The notes beneath the pieces are model-generated. The model ran no database searches, was not told the DNA's origin, and was given only the letters and a program-made list of their open reading frames with translations. A DNA stretch of 62,071 nt, from contig CANIIC010000002.1 of assembly GCA_947467395.1 (NCBI GenBank), positions 1-62,071 of the forward strand, read 5' to 3'. A program made the translations under genes and the position numbers. The first letter of the stretch is position 1, and every line of letters begins with the position of its first letter. Positions 18,455-29,384 of the stretch are shown here, piece after piece. Origin of the DNA: Bryobacterales bacterium (GTDB lineage Bacteria > Acidobacteriota > Terriglobia > Bryobacterales > Bryobacteraceae).

Positions 18455-18904
18455 TCACCGAATGCGGTAGTTGTGCGCCGCGAACGAGCCCGTCAAAACC
18501 GCGCTACCCCAGTTCAACTTCGAGAAAACCCGGCCGGTATTGGGCCACTTCCGGACAATCAGATACTCGAGGCCGACTACGGCCGCAGCCGCCCCGATTT
18601 TGATCGTCGTGGCCTTGGCGCCAAACCGCCCATCCGGGCCGGCGAGTAGAGGATTGAGTTCGCGCATGCCGTAGGAACTGGCGATATCGAGCGACTGAGA
18701 GACGACCACCGGAACCAAGCTCCGCTTCCAGGCCCGAATCGCGGCAGCCTCGGACGAGGATTTCTCCAGAGAACCGGTCGCTCGCGACCTTGCTCCAGAC
18801 GCTTGTCCCAACACTGGGCTAGGTGTAAATGCGTTTTCGGCATCGGCTAAGGGCGCAATGGCCAAGCTGCCTAAGAAGATCACCGTGGAGAGTAGATGTT
18901 TCAT
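18455..18904 (-). CDS. Hypothetical secreted protein
   Basis: A 149-residue protein I do not recognise. It has a clear signal peptide (MKHLLSTVIFLGSLAIAPLADA), a basic middle segment, then one or two weakly hydrophobic helices near residues 97-115 and 130-142. It is the only minus-strand gene within the polysaccharide locus and ends one base after the dehydratase stop. Its start overlaps the start of the divergent O-antigen ligase-like gene by nine bases, so the two cannot be translated from long untranslated leaders without antisense overlap. Coding is supported by the signal peptide and the clean open frame. Confidence 0.65.
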   Translation of the reverse strand: MKHLLSTVIFLGSLAIAPLADAENAFTPSPVLGQASGARSRATGSLEKSSSEAAAIRAWKRSLVPVVVSQSLDIASSYGMRELNPLLAGPDGRFGAKATTIKIGAAAAVVGLEYLIVRKWPNTGRVFSKLNWGSAVLTGSFAAHNYRIR

Positions 18905-20140
18905 AGGATGAGCTTAAGTCGAGGACTTAGACCATTCAACGGGAATGGTCCTGGGACTTCTCTGAACTTCAGTACTGCAGCGGAGTCCTCCAGAAAATTC
19001 CTACCAGAGTGTCGAGCGCTGTTGCTCTTAGGTTCGATGGCCACGCTCACGATATGGAGCGTAGATCCCCTTTGGGCTCGTATCTACGAATGTGGCGCAC
19101 TGACATTGGCGGGCTGGCTCTTGTTGCAAGAACCGGCGGCGATACGCTGGGGGTTTGCGGCGCCTCTGCTGCTGCTCTCAAGCTGGGGGTTCGTGCAGTT
19201 GGGCACCAACACCACGGTCTATCGCTACGCGACGCTGGAGGAATCGTTGCGCTATGCCGCGCTGGCGGCAACTGCGGTGGCAGCGCACAAGCTGGCCAGC
19301 AAGAATATCATCGGCGAGCGGATACTTTCGTGGATGGCCTGGTTCGGGTGCGCTGTGGCGGTGCTCGCACTGCTCACCTACTCCAGCTCTCCGGGCAAGA
19401 TCTTCTGGCAGATCCCCTCGCCGTATCCGGATGTGTGGGGACCGTTCCTAAGCCGGAACAATTTTGCACAGTTTTTAGAGCTCTGCCTACCGCCCGCCTT
19501 GTGGTTGGCGCTCGACCGCCGCGACCCCTGGATTTATGGATGGATGGCGGCCGGCATGTTGGCCGCAGGACTTGCATCAGCGTCTCGCATGGGGGCTGCG
19601 CTGTTGAGTCTGGAGGCGATCGCCATCCTGGTTCTGAAGCGGCGCCAGCATCCCCGCTTCGCGTGGGGTTTCCTGGGCGCGGCTCTATTGCTTACCCTCA
19701 GCGCCGGCATCCAACATCTCACGGGCCGGTTGACGGAGCCAAATCCGTTGGCCGAGCGACCAGAACTGTGGCGTTCTACCTGGGAGATGATCTACCAGCA
19801 TCCTTGGACGGGCTACGGCTTGGGAACGTTCGTCTCGGTTTATCCCGAGTTTGCACACTTCGATTCCGGCTTCACAATCGAGCATGCGCACAACGATTGG
19901 CTGGAGTGGATCGCCGAAGGAGGATGGGGCTTCGGCGCGGTCTGGGCATGGATGATCCTCCGCGCCGTCGGCAAGATTCGCGAGCCCTGGGCCCTCGGCG
20001 TAGCGGCCGTCTTTCTGCATGCTTGCGTCGACTTTCCCATGGCTCGTCCGGGAGTCGTAGCTTGGGCATTTCTAGTTTTGGGCGCGATTGAGGGATCGAC
20101 TCCCCGCCCGTCCACGATCATTCAAAGGAGAATCACATGA
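18896..20140 (+). CDS. O-antigen ligase/polymerase-family membrane protein
   Basis: A 414-residue protein with about ten membrane helices and a periplasmic loop after GYGLGTFVSVYPEF (about residue 310), including the H-N-D-W-L-E-W segment typical of the Wzy_C/WaaL family. It could ligate finished polysaccharide to an acceptor or be a second polymerase. The ATG at 18896 has GGAG five bases upstream; an ATG at 18908 is an alternative. Its promoter would lie inside the oppositely oriented hypothetical gene. The stop overlaps the next start. Confidence 0.8.
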   Translation: MFHRMSLSRGLRPFNGNGPGTSLNFSTAAESSRKFLPECRALLLLGSMATLTIWSVDPLWARIYECGALTLAGWLLLQEPAAIRWGFAAPLLLLSSWGFVQLGTNTTVYRYATLEESLRYAALAATAVAAHKLASKNIIGERILSWMAWFGCAVAVLALLTYSSSPGKIFWQIPSPYPDVWGPFLSRNNFAQFLELCLPPALWLALDRRDPWIYGWMAAGMLAAGLASASRMGAALLSLEAIAILVLKRRQHPRFAWGFLGAALLLTLSAGIQHLTGRLTEPNPLAERPELWRSTWEMIYQHPWTGYGLGTFVSVYPEFAHFDSGFTIEHAHNDWLEWIAEGGWGFGAVWAWMILRAVGKIREPWALGVAAVFLHACVDFPMARPGVVAWAFLVLGAIEGSTPRPSTIIQRRIT

Positions 20141-21027
20141 AATTTTCGTCAGTGCAGTCCGTATTGGCATTCGCCGTGAGCCTGAATCTGGCATTGGGTT
20201 ATGCGGCGTCCCCTGGCATCGGGACTGTAACCTCCCCCGGCGCCTTCCGCTTGGACCGGGCAACCGTGATCAGCAATGGAACACTTTTCGAGGGTTCTCT
20301 CATCGAAACCGGAACCGCGTCCTCGTCCGTGCAAGTGAGCAACGGCGCCCGTCTTTCTCTGACCGCAGACTCGCGCGGGCGAATCTTCGGAGATCGACTG
20401 GTTCTGGAAAAAGGATCGGGGACTCTGGAAAATTCGATCGGATTCAAACTCGTCGCCTTGGGGCTCACCATTCAACCGGAGCGGGCCAACTCAACCGGAA
20501 ATATCGTCATTGAGAATAGGAACCGAATTCAGGTCCGGAGCAGCAGCGGCGCACTCCGCGTGCTGAATGCGAACGGCCAGTTGGTGGCGAACCTCAGCGC
20601 AGGCTCCGCGCTTGCATTCGAGCCGCAGGGTGGCCCCAGCAACGCCACACGAGTACTGGGCTGTCTGGAGCAGAAGGCTGAACACTACCTGGTTACCGAC
20701 GAGGTCACCAACGTAACCGTTGAAGTTGCCGGGTCGGGAGTGGCGAACGAAGCAGGCAATCGCGTCGAGATCACCGGAACCCTGGATCCGGCGGCGACCC
20801 CCTCCGGGAAAGCCACGCAATTGGTTCGGGTTCGAGAAGTCCGGCGTGTCACTAAAGGCTGCGGGAGCAGCGCTGCGGCCGCTGGGGGAGCCAAGGGCCC
20901 CGGGATTTCCGGAGCCGCTACGGGAACCATTGCCATCATTGGAGGAGTGGCTGCGGCAGCGGTGCTCGGCGGCTTGGCAGCGGCCGACGCACTGCCGGGC
21001 CAAGCCACGAATGCCTCCAGTCGATAA
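20137..21027 (+). CDS. FecR-like secreted protein with C-terminal hydrophobic tail
   Basis: A 296-residue protein with a signal peptide (about residues 1-24). The body is beta-rich with repeated strand patterns (GTLFEGSLIETG, VQVSNGARLSL, LRVLNANGQLV), which look like a FecR/DUF4880-type beta-domain. A Gly/Ala-rich hydrophobic stretch near residues 265-290 could be a membrane anchor. Similar proteins occur next to polysaccharide export genes in Acidobacteriota, but no function is established. It overlaps the ligase-like gene by four bases and the next gene by 17. Confidence 0.65.
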   Translation: MKFSSVQSVLAFAVSLNLALGYAASPGIGTVTSPGAFRLDRATVISNGTLFEGSLIETGTASSSVQVSNGARLSLTADSRGRIFGDRLVLEKGSGTLENSIGFKLVALGLTIQPERANSTGNIVIENRNRIQVRSSSGALRVLNANGQLVANLSAGSALAFEPQGGPSNATRVLGCLEQKAEHYLVTDEVTNVTVEVAGSGVANEAGNRVEITGTLDPAATPSGKATQLVRVREVRRVTKGCGSSAAAAGGAKGPGISGAATGTIAIIGGVAAAAVLGGLAAADALPGQATNASSR

Positions 21028-21637
21028 ACCGGGCATCGCCCGTCAGGGAATCGCTGCCACGTGCTTCATCCTAGCGACCCTGGCGGCGCTTCCTGGCTTA
21101 GCTCCGTATTTGAGCGCCTTCGATGCAGGCTCTCTCGGCTCCGACCTCAACAGCCTGCGGCGGGCCCATCAGATTCACCCACGCAGCGCCCAGATTAGCG
21201 TCGAGCTAGCCCTGTTGCTGGATAGCCAGGACCAACCAGGTGAAGCAGCAGAGATCCTGCTGCAACTAGCCGAGCACAACCACCAATATCTTCCGGCTTG
21301 GACTTTGGCAAACTATTACTATCGCCACCAAATCCCGGAACAGTTCTGGCGCTGGGCGAGGCCGGCAGCTGAACGATGCTACGATGACTTCCGGCCGCTC
21401 CTGCGCATCGCCCTCAACCTAGAAGCGGATCCCGCGCTCGTGGCGGAGAGACTCGGGCGGCAGCCACCGCTCTTGCGCGCTTTGATCGACGTTCTCATCG
21501 GAGATCAACGTCTAGAGGAAGCATCCGACATTGGACAGATGCTCGCCCTCCTGGGAGATCCCGCGGATCGCCTTCGTTTGGCGAATCTGGATCATCGCCT
21601 CGGAGCTCGACCCCAACAAAGTCCACCGCACCACTAG
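21011..21637 (+). CDS. Small membrane protein with TPR-like repeats
   Basis: A 208-residue protein. One hydrophobic segment near residues 12-34 would anchor it, and the rest is helical with TPR-like periodicity (LDSQDQPGEAAEILLQLAEH; tryptophan/alanine pairs). The ATG at 21011 was chosen because upstream in-frame sequence overlaps the previous gene in another frame and reads as non-protein-like. No family is recognised. Its place between the FecR-like and TonB genes suggests an envelope scaffolding role. Confidence 0.55.
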   Translation: MPPVDKPGIARQGIAATCFILATLAALPGLAPYLSAFDAGSLGSDLNSLRRAHQIHPRSAQISVELALLLDSQDQPGEAAEILLQLAEHNHQYLPAWTLANYYYRHQIPEQFWRWARPAAERCYDDFRPLLRIALNLEADPALVAERLGRQPPLLRALIDVLIGDQRLEEASDIGQMLALLGDPADRLRLANLDHRLGARPQQSPPHH

Positions 21638-21639
21638 GT

Positions 21640-21659
21640 AGCTCAGGATCATCCTAGCT
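21640..21659. other. Near-perfect palindrome upstream of TonB-family gene
   Basis: The sequence AGCTcAGGATcATCCTAGCT is an interrupted palindrome just after the stop of the small membrane protein and 44 bases before the TonB gene. There is no T-tract, so it is not an obvious intrinsic terminator. It could be a dimeric operator or a weak hairpin. Confidence 0.3.
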
Positions 21660-21702
21660 GTCGGTTCTGTTCGACCTGGACGAATAGGAGCTAGAGGTCT
21701 TC

Positions 21703-22593
21703 GTGTTCGACGCTTTTCTACTCGTCCGGCGGTCAGTTCCGTCCAAGAAATTGGTCGCGAGTCTGGCAATCCACAGTGTCCTGTTCGGCTTGATTCTAGG
21801 GATCACGGAGCGGACGCCCGGATATCGCCCGGTCATGCGAGTGACCAAGATGGCGGTCTTGGCTCCGCAGCTTTCCACCCGGAAGTATAAGGAGGCACCT
21901 CCGCCGGCCGTCATCCCGCCACCGCGGACCTTCCATGCCCCACCACAGGCGTCTCCAATTCCAACACCCACAATCCGAGCCGAACTCGCCGTGACGGATG
22001 CACCAATCGAATCTCCACCGACGAGTCCAGCACACCCGCCGCCGGCGATCTTGCCACCTCCCGTGATCGCAGGTGGCTTTACAACCGTCGCGTCAGCCAA
22101 GACGCAAGCCCCTCCAGCCTCATTGCACACGGGGATCTTCGGCACAGGAGAACGGGTAGAGCAAGCCCCCGGGTCGCCAAGAATTGTGAGGACCGGCGGA
22201 CTCGAAGGGCTTCCAGCAACGGGACCATCTCAAAAACGTCAGGAAGAGGTAGCCGAAAGTGGGCTCGGCACCGCCGTATTTGCCTCCCCTCAGAAAACTG
22301 GGAGTACGTCACCAACCGCACCCAAGAGCGCGATCACCATCGATTACAAGCCCAAGCCTGAGTACACCGACGAAGCCCGTCGACAAAGAATCGAAGGGGA
22401 AGTCATCGTCAGAGTCCGATTCAAGGCTTCAGGGGAGGCCGAAGCTTTGGATGTATTCAAAAAGCTTGGATATGGGCTCGACGAATCGGCCCTCGCTGCG
22501 GTCAAGGAAATTCGGTTTCATGCAGGCATTCAGGACGGAGTTCCGGCAGACGAGATCGCCGCCGTGCACTTTATCTTCAGACTGGCTTACTGA
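21703..22593 (+). CDS. TonB-family energy-transducing protein
   Basis: A 296-residue TonB-like protein: cytoplasmic N-terminus, one membrane helix (about residues 20-38), a Pro-rich periplasmic spacer (about 65-130), and a C-terminal TonB domain (about 210-296) with EYTDEARRQRIEGEV and DESALAAVKEIRF. The GTG start at 21703 has AGAGG five bases upstream. No ExbB/ExbD gene is in the window, so it may use distant partners or act as a structural periplasm-spanning link. It ends two bases before the M48-like gene. Confidence 0.85.
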   Translation: MFDAFLLVRRSVPSKKLVASLAIHSVLFGLILGITERTPGYRPVMRVTKMAVLAPQLSTRKYKEAPPPAVIPPPRTFHAPPQASPIPTPTIRAELAVTDAPIESPPTSPAHPPPAILPPPVIAGGFTTVASAKTQAPPASLHTGIFGTGERVEQAPGSPRIVRTGGLEGLPATGPSQKRQEEVAESGLGTAVFASPQKTGSTSPTAPKSAITIDYKPKPEYTDEARRQRIEGEVIVRVRFKASGEAEALDVFKKLGYGLDESALAAVKEIRFHAGIQDGVPADEIAAVHFIFRLAY

Positions 22594-22595
22594 CT

Positions 22596-24196
22596 ATGCT
22601 TCTTCGATTCCTTCTACTATTCAGCTGCGGTCTTTCGGTCTTGGCGCAGGATGTTCGCCAGGATCAGTTGTTCGAGCGCATTTTCCAACAGGAACAGCGT
22701 TTCATTCAGTTCCTGAACACCCAGGCACCCTTGGTGGAGACCTACATCCAGGAGATTCAGCCCTCCACATCTCAAGATGTTTGGCGCCCCTCGGGCGATC
22801 ACTACTATCTTGGCCGAGCGAAGTTCGTAAGCACAGTCGATTACATGCCGCTAGTGGAGGATAAAGCAACGTCAGATACGCCTCGATCCGCGCGTCGAAA
22901 GAATAAACCGCTCACGTTTCTACCTCGCGGCTTCGTGCAAATGGCTGTGTTGGATCTTCGCGAATTTAACTCCAAGCACTATCACCTGGAGTATGTCCGG
23001 AGAGAGTTCTTGGGCGATCTACGCACCCTAGTCTTCGAAACTACACCACTGCAGCGGGAGTCTGGCCGCTTCACCGGAAGAATCTGGGTCGAGGAAGCCA
23101 GTGCGGCGATCGTTCGATTTAACGGGACGTATCTCCCAACGGAGCCACGCAAGCGATCGACCCAACTGTATTTTCACTTCGACAGCTGGCGCAGCAGCCC
23201 CACCCCAGGGGTTTGGGTGCCCACGCGAGTCTACATAGAAGAGCAGACTGAACAGACCTCAATCGGGACTCGCTTCAAGGCGCAAACACGATTTTGGAAT
23301 TACGCCTCAGCTCAAGCCTCTATGATCGACGAGTTAACGCAGGTTTTGGTCGAACAAACATCTCAGGTGACGGATCACTCGGCAGCGCAGGATTTCACTC
23401 CGTTCGAAAGCCAACGCGCATGGGAGCGGCAGGCCGAAGAGAATGTCCTCGCGCGACTGGAAAAAAGTGGGCTCCTCGCGCCGCCAGGCCCAGTGGATAA
23501 GATCCTCGACACAGTGGTGAACAACCTGATCATTTCCGGGAACCTCAACGTGGATGCCCACTGCCGAGTGTTGCTAACGACTCCGCTCGAAACCTTCAGC
23601 ATTGGCCACACGATCGTCATCAGTCGCGGGCTGATCGATGTACTCCCGGATGAAGCGAGTCTGGCACTGGCGCTGGCAGACGAACTGGCGCACATCGCAC
23701 TTGGCCACCGGACGCCTACGCAGTTTTCGTTCACCAACCAGACCATGCTGAACGACGCCGAACTCTTGAGCCATTTACGCTTGGAGCGTTCACGCCAAGA
23801 AATGAATGAAGCCGGGGCAAAAACCATCGAGATCATGCGAGCATCACCGTATCAAAAATCCGTGAGTGCCGGCCTATTCTTGAAAGCGCTGGTGAGTCGA
23901 GCGGCAATACTTCCGCGGCTACTTAGGGCCAATGTCGGCAATCAGGTGGCGAATACCACGAGCCTGCATCGCTTGGCGGAATTCATGGACGCCGCACCCG
24001 AGCTCGAAGAGAACAAGCTGGAGCAAATTGCGGCGCTCCCCCTGGGCTCACGGATCAAACTGAATCCGTGGAACGACCAGATCAGCTTGCTCCCGACGAA
24101 GCCGGTTTCGCTCATCTCGACTCGCGAGAAGATCCCGTTCGAGATCGCCCCGATCTTTGAGTATTTGACGCTAGCCCCCGCGGCGGAAGCCCCGCA

Positions 24197-24200
<4 letters not shown>
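22596..24200 (+). CDS. M48-like protein with altered zinc motif, secreted
   Basis: A 534-residue protein with a signal peptide (about residues 1-17). The N-terminal half (to about residue 260) is beta-rich and resembles outer-membrane lipoprotein-sorting type domains (GRIWVEEASAAIVRFNGTY). The C-terminal half resembles M48 peptidases: VISRGLIDVLPDEASLALALA leads into D362-E-L-A-H366. The usual first zinc His is Asp, while the catalytic Glu363, His366 and a downstream Glu-rich helix remain. It may be a weak or inactive protease or a chaperone-like relative of BepA. It converges on the fumarase gene with a four-base overlap. Confidence 0.72.
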
Positions 24201-25714
<1,514 letters not shown>

Positions 25715-25723
25715 GGGGAATCC

Positions 25724-26545
25724 TTAGTTCTGTTGTTCCGGGTTCTTGCGCAACTCCCGAGCAGAAGTTGCTGCCTTTTCAAATACGCGTTCCATCTCCG
25801 GGCTGCGCAACTGCACGCGCAGAGCTTCGAGCTTCGCAATAAACGTGCCGAGCGCCGCGTCGATGGAAACCGCGTTGGTCGCAAAGATGTCGCGCCAGAT
25901 GTCGTACGGGCTGAGCGCCAAACGTGTCAGATCGGATGCGGCAGGACCAGCGACTCTAGCCGCTCCAGGCTGCTCGCCGATGCAGCCGGCCAGCGCGGTC
26001 GATAGCAACTGCGGCAAGTGAGAGACTAGTGCAACCAAGCGGTCATGCTCCACCGGATCCAGAATTACGAGCCGGGCACCGATCGCCTCCACCCATTTTT
26101 CGAGCTCCGGTTCACGCGCGGTCAGCACATACGGGCGGCCTCGAAATAAGTTGGCGTCCGCAACTTCCACACCGCGCGATTCTTTGCCCGCCATCGGATG
26201 GCCACCGACAAAGCGGCCCTTCTGGATGGCATCGGCGGCGCGCTCACAGATCATCGTCTTGGTACTGCCGGCATCGGTGATTACCGTACCTGGGCGAATG
26301 TATCCATCCAAGGGGCCAAGCGTTTCCAGAATAATCTGAATCGGCTGCGCGAGATACACAAGATCTGCTTGCGCTGCGGCTTCAGCCAGCGGCAACGCCT
26401 CGTCGATGACCCGCAGGGACAACGCTTTGGAGACGGTTGCCGGGGAGCTCACGCCCACGATGCGCCCCTCGAACCCTGCCGTGCGCAAGGCCAGTGCGAA
26501 CGAGCCGCCAATTAGGCCGACTCCCGCAATTGCGATCGTGTTCAC
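25724..26545 (-). CDS. tyrA: Prephenate dehydrogenase
   Basis: A 273-residue NAD(P)-dependent enzyme converting prephenate to 4-hydroxyphenylpyruvate for tyrosine synthesis. The dinucleotide motif GVGLIGGS lies at residues 7-14, and HPMAGKESRGVEVA near residue 115 is the conserved substrate region. The length matches the single-domain form without ACT or chorismate mutase domain; the mutase is encoded separately just upstream with a four-base overlap, so the two probably act in sequence. Arogenate specificity cannot be excluded. Confidence 0.9.
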   Translation of the reverse strand: MNTIAIAGVGLIGGSFALALRTAGFEGRIVGVSSPATVSKALSLRVIDEALPLAEAAAQADLVYLAQPIQIILETLGPLDGYIRPGTVITDAGSTKTMICERAADAIQKGRFVGGHPMAGKESRGVEVADANLFRGRPYVLTAREPELEKWVEAIGARLVILDPVEHDRLVALVSHLPQLLSTALAGCIGEQPGAARVAGPAASDLTRLALSPYDIWRDIFATNAVSIDAALGTFIAKLEALRVQLRSPEMERVFEKAATSARELRKNPEQQN

Positions 26546-26850
26546 GGCTGTTCCGATTCACGCCGCATGTTCTGCAGCGCGCGCATTTCCAAGATGATGC
26601 ATTCGTAGATCCGCTTCAGCGCTTCGTCCGGCATGGGGCCCTTGTTGTGCAAAGTCACATTCCGAAATACGTTCTCTTCCCGGCTTGGTTCCACTACGGG
26701 CGAGGCCAATACAGACTTCGCGCGGCCGATTTCAACGGCCATCTTGGTGCGCTCATTCAATAGGTCGACGATCTTACGGTCCAAGGAATCAATCTTGGCG
26801 CGGTTCTCCGCCAGCAGCCGCTGGGCGTCCTCCGGATTCGCGGGTGTCAT
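26542..26850 (-). CDS. Chorismate mutase, AroQ class
   Basis: A 102-residue all-helical AroQ mutase converting chorismate to prephenate. The first helix carries ENRAKIDSLDRKIVDLLNER with the catalytic Arg, the second has KMAVEIGRAKS with Arg/Lys contacts, and the third ends in YECIILEMRALQ. It overlaps trpA by four bases and tyrA by four, placing the branch enzyme to Phe/Tyr directly between the Trp and Tyr genes. Confidence 0.9.
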   Translation of the reverse strand: MTPANPEDAQRLLAENRAKIDSLDRKIVDLLNERTKMAVEIGRAKSVLASPVVEPSREENVFRNVTLHNKGPMPDEALKRIYECIILEMRALQNMRRESEQP

Positions 26851-27632
26851 CTCTTCATTCCTTCAGCCAGCGCCCGGACCATCGGTTCCAGGCCGTTCAA
26901 GTCCTGCTCAATTTGACGGACAATCGCGCTTCCCACCACTACGCCGTCCGCCATTTTTGCGACTGCGGCGGCCTGTTCAGGCGTCGAAATTCCGAAGCCT
27001 GCGGCCAGGGGCAACGTCGTCACCGCGCGCACCTTTGCGATCAACTCTCCCAGCGTCTCCGACAGCGCCACTCGCTCGCCCGTCACGCCGGTTCTGGAAA
27101 CAAGATACACGAATCCAGTGGAGTATTCCGAGACCAGCTTCAGGCGGCGCTCGGTCGAAGTCGGGGCGGCCAGGAACACGGTATCGAGGCCTACGTTGCG
27201 CAACGGCTGCATGAAGGCAGCCGCCTCTTCCACACTTAGATCCGTCAACAACACGCCATCGATGCCGGCCGCTTTCGCGTCGGCCGCCAGTTTCTCCAAG
27301 CCGTAATGCAGCGCCGGGTTCAGATACGTGAACAGCAGCAGCGGCACTTCCGAATGGGAGCGGATCTGCTTGGCGATCTCGAGCACCTTCGGTAAGTTTG
27401 TGCCCGCGTCGATCGCCCGCGCCGAGGCGCGCTGAATCACCGGGCCATCGGCCACCGGATCAGAGAAGGGCACGCCGAGTTCGATCAGGTCCACGCCTGC
27501 GCGAATCAACGTCGCTGCGATCTCCGGAGTCTTCTCCGGAGTCGGGTCGCCCGCAGTCAGGTACGCGATCAACGCCGCGCGGCCGTCCTTCTGCGTGCGC
27601 TCAAAAAGTTGTTGGATTCGAGTCTGCGGCAT
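26847..27632 (-). CDS. trpA: Tryptophan synthase alpha chain
   Basis: A 261-residue TIM barrel cleaving indole-3-glycerol phosphate. [20 protein letters not shown] carries the catalytic Glu, [11 protein letters not shown] the catalytic Asp, and GFGISTPEQ the phosphate loop. The ATG at 27632 ([11 protein letters not shown]) is the natural start; in-frame sequence further upstream is only the overlapping end of trpB. The 32-base overlap with trpB supports tight co-translation of the alpha and beta subunits. Confidence 0.93.
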   Translation of the reverse strand: MPQTRIQQLFERTQKDGRAALIAYLTAGDPTPEKTPEIAATLIRAGVDLIELGVPFSDPVADGPVIQRASARAIDAGTNLPKVLEIAKQIRSHSEVPLLLFTYLNPALHYGLEKLAADAKAAGIDGVLLTDLSVEEAAAFMQPLRNVGLDTVFLAAPTSTERRLKLVSEYSTGFVYLVSRTGVTGERVALSETLGELIAKVRAVTTLPLAAGFGISTPEQAAAVAKMADGVVVGSAIVRQIEQDLNGLEPMVRALAEGMKR

Positions 27633-28824
27633 CCAGTTCAGGTAAGTTCTCTCTATAAATGTCGGTGTCTTTATCACCGCGTCCGGACAAGTTCACAATG
27701 TACACTTTGCCGGGTTCCGAAGGAGCCCGCGCGATCGCTTCTGATACCGCGTGCGCCGATTCCAGCGCAGGAATGATGCCTTCGGTGCGCGCCAGCGTCT
27801 GCGCTGCCGTCAACGCATCGGCATCGTTACAAGACGTGTATTCGGCGCGCCCCTGATCATGCAGCATCGCATGTTCCGGCCCAATCAAGACATAGTCCAA
27901 ACCGGCGGAAACCGAATGCGTCACCGCCGCCTGTCCATCCGGAGTTTGCAGCATATATGTGTACGCCCCATGCAGCACCCCCGGAGTTCCGCCCTCAAAG
28001 CGAGCCGCGTGTTCGCCCAACTGAAGGCTGCGACCGCCCGCCTCCACGCCCACCAGCTTCACGCCTTCATCTGGGATGAACGCGTGGAAAATCCCGATCG
28101 CATTTGATCCGCCGCCCACGCACGCGATCACCGTATCCGGCAAGCGACCTTCCATCTGCAAAATGTCGGCACGAGCTTCAATGCCCATGCACTTATGAAA
28201 ATCCCGCACCATCATCGGATACGGATGTGCACCCAGAGCCGAGCCCAGCAAGTAGTGCGTCGTGTGAACGTTCGTCACCCAGTCCCGCATCGCTTCGCTG
28301 ATCGCGTCCTTCAACGTACGAGTGCCGTTCTTCACGCCGACCACCGTCGCGCCCAACAGGCGCATGCGGAACACGTTCAGCCGCTGCCGACGCATGTCCT
28401 CTTCGCCCATGTAGATGATGCATTCCAAGCCGAACAGCGCACACACCGTCGCGGTTGCGACCCCATGTTGCCCCGCCCCTGTCTCTGCGATGATGCGCTT
28501 CTTGCCCATCCGCTTGGCGAGCAACGCCTGGCCGATCGCGTTATTGATCTTGTGCGCGCCCGTGTGCAGTAGGTCTTCGCGCTTCAAATAAATCTTCGCT
28601 CCGCCCAACGTTTCCGTCAGCCGTTTGCAGTAATACAGCGGCGTGGGACGGCCGGCATAGTGATGCAATAGGTTCGCGAGTTCAGCCTGAAACTCAGGGT
28701 CCGCACTCGCCTCGCGATACGCCAACTCAAGCTCTTCGAGCGGGGCCATCAACACTTCGGGAACGAAGCGGCCGCCGTAGGGTCCAAAATGGCCGGTTGA
28801 ATCCGGCTGGGACGCCGTCATCAT
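27601..28824 (-). CDS. trpB: Tryptophan synthase beta chain
   Basis: A 407-residue PLP enzyme condensing indole with serine. [11 protein letters not shown] holds the Schiff-base Lys92, [13 protein letters not shown] the catalytic Glu region and GGGSNAIG the phosphate-binding loop. It is TrpB1-like and so expected to complex with the alpha chain encoded next. Two adjacent ATGs (28824 and 28821) follow an AGGAGG ribosome site. It overlaps trpF by four bases. Confidence 0.95.
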   Translation of the reverse strand: MMTASQPDSTGHFGPYGGRFVPEVLMAPLEELELAYREASADPEFQAELANLLHHYAGRPTPLYYCKRLTETLGGAKIYLKREDLLHTGAHKINNAIGQALLAKRMGKKRIIAETGAGQHGVATATVCALFGLECIIYMGEEDMRRQRLNVFRMRLLGATVVGVKNGTRTLKDAISEAMRDWVTNVHTTHYLLGSALGAHPYPMMVRDFHKCMGIEARADILQMEGRLPDTVIACVGGGSNAIGIFHAFIPDEGVKLVGVEAGGRSLQLGEHAARFEGGTPGVLHGAYTYMLQTPDGQAAVTHSVSAGLDYVLIGPEHAMLHDQGRAEYTSCNDADALTAAQTLARTEGIIPALESAHAVSEAIARAPSEPGKVYIVNLSGRGDKDTDIYRENLPELDAADSNPTTF

Positions 28825-29384
28825 TGCGCTGCCTCCTGGGCGGCTTGAATGAACCGCCGAATCTTGTCGTGATCTTTAATTCCGGGAGAAATTTCAATCC
28901 CGGAGCTGACGTCGACACCCCAAGGGCGCGCGACGCGTACAGCCTCTGCAACATTAGATGGGTCCAACCCACCTGCAACGATCACTTTTTCTGCAACCCC
29001 GCGCGCCTGGGTCCAATCGAAGCCAAGACCGTTCGATGGTCCATCCAGCAGCACGGCTTCGGCGCCCACTGCTTGCGCGGGGTCAATTCCGTTCTTCACG
29101 CGAAACGCTCGCCACACGCGCGGGCCCTGGGGAGTCTCCCCGCCATATAGTTGCACGACGTCGAGCTTCGCAGCCCGAGCAACCTCTTCCACCGCCTTCG
29201 CCGGCTGATCTTCAAAGATCCCGACCTTCCAGGCGTTGAGGCCTTCGCCCAATTCGGCGGCTTTTTCCGGGGTGATGTACCGAGGGCTGCGCGGCACGAA
29301 GATGAAACCGATGGCAGTTGCTCCCGCGTTTACGGCTACCTCGGCATCTTCGCGGCGCGTCAGCCCGCAGATCTTGATCATCAT
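28821..29384 (-). CDS. trpF: Phosphoribosylanthranilate isomerase
   Basis: A 187-residue small TIM barrel catalysing the Amadori rearrangement in tryptophan synthesis. [11 protein letters not shown] near the start carries the catalytic Cys; [14 protein letters not shown]-like and AGGLDPSNV strands follow, and [15 protein letters not shown] holds the phosphate site. Slightly shorter than typical (about 200-210). Starts at either of two adjacent ATGs at 29384/29381 overlapping the trpC stop. Confidence 0.93.
   Translation of the reverse strand: MMIKICGLTRREDAEVAVNAGATAIGFIFVPRSPRYITPEKAAELGEGLNAWKVGIFEDQPAKAVEEVARAAKLDVVQLYGGETPQGPRVWRAFRVKNGIDPAQAVGAEAVLLDGPSNGLGFDWTQARGVAEKVIVAGGLDPSNVAEAVRVARPWGVDVSSGIEISPGIKDHDKIRRFIQAAQEAAQ

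Noticed and set aside
19009-20091. Open frame of 360 codons in an alternative frame of the O-antigen ligase-like gene
   Set aside because: Translation lacks hydrophobic helices and conserved motifs, while the ligase-like frame has both.
21640-21659. Intrinsic terminator before the TonB gene
   Set aside because: The palindrome has no usable loop and no T-tract, so it is recorded only as a possible operator.
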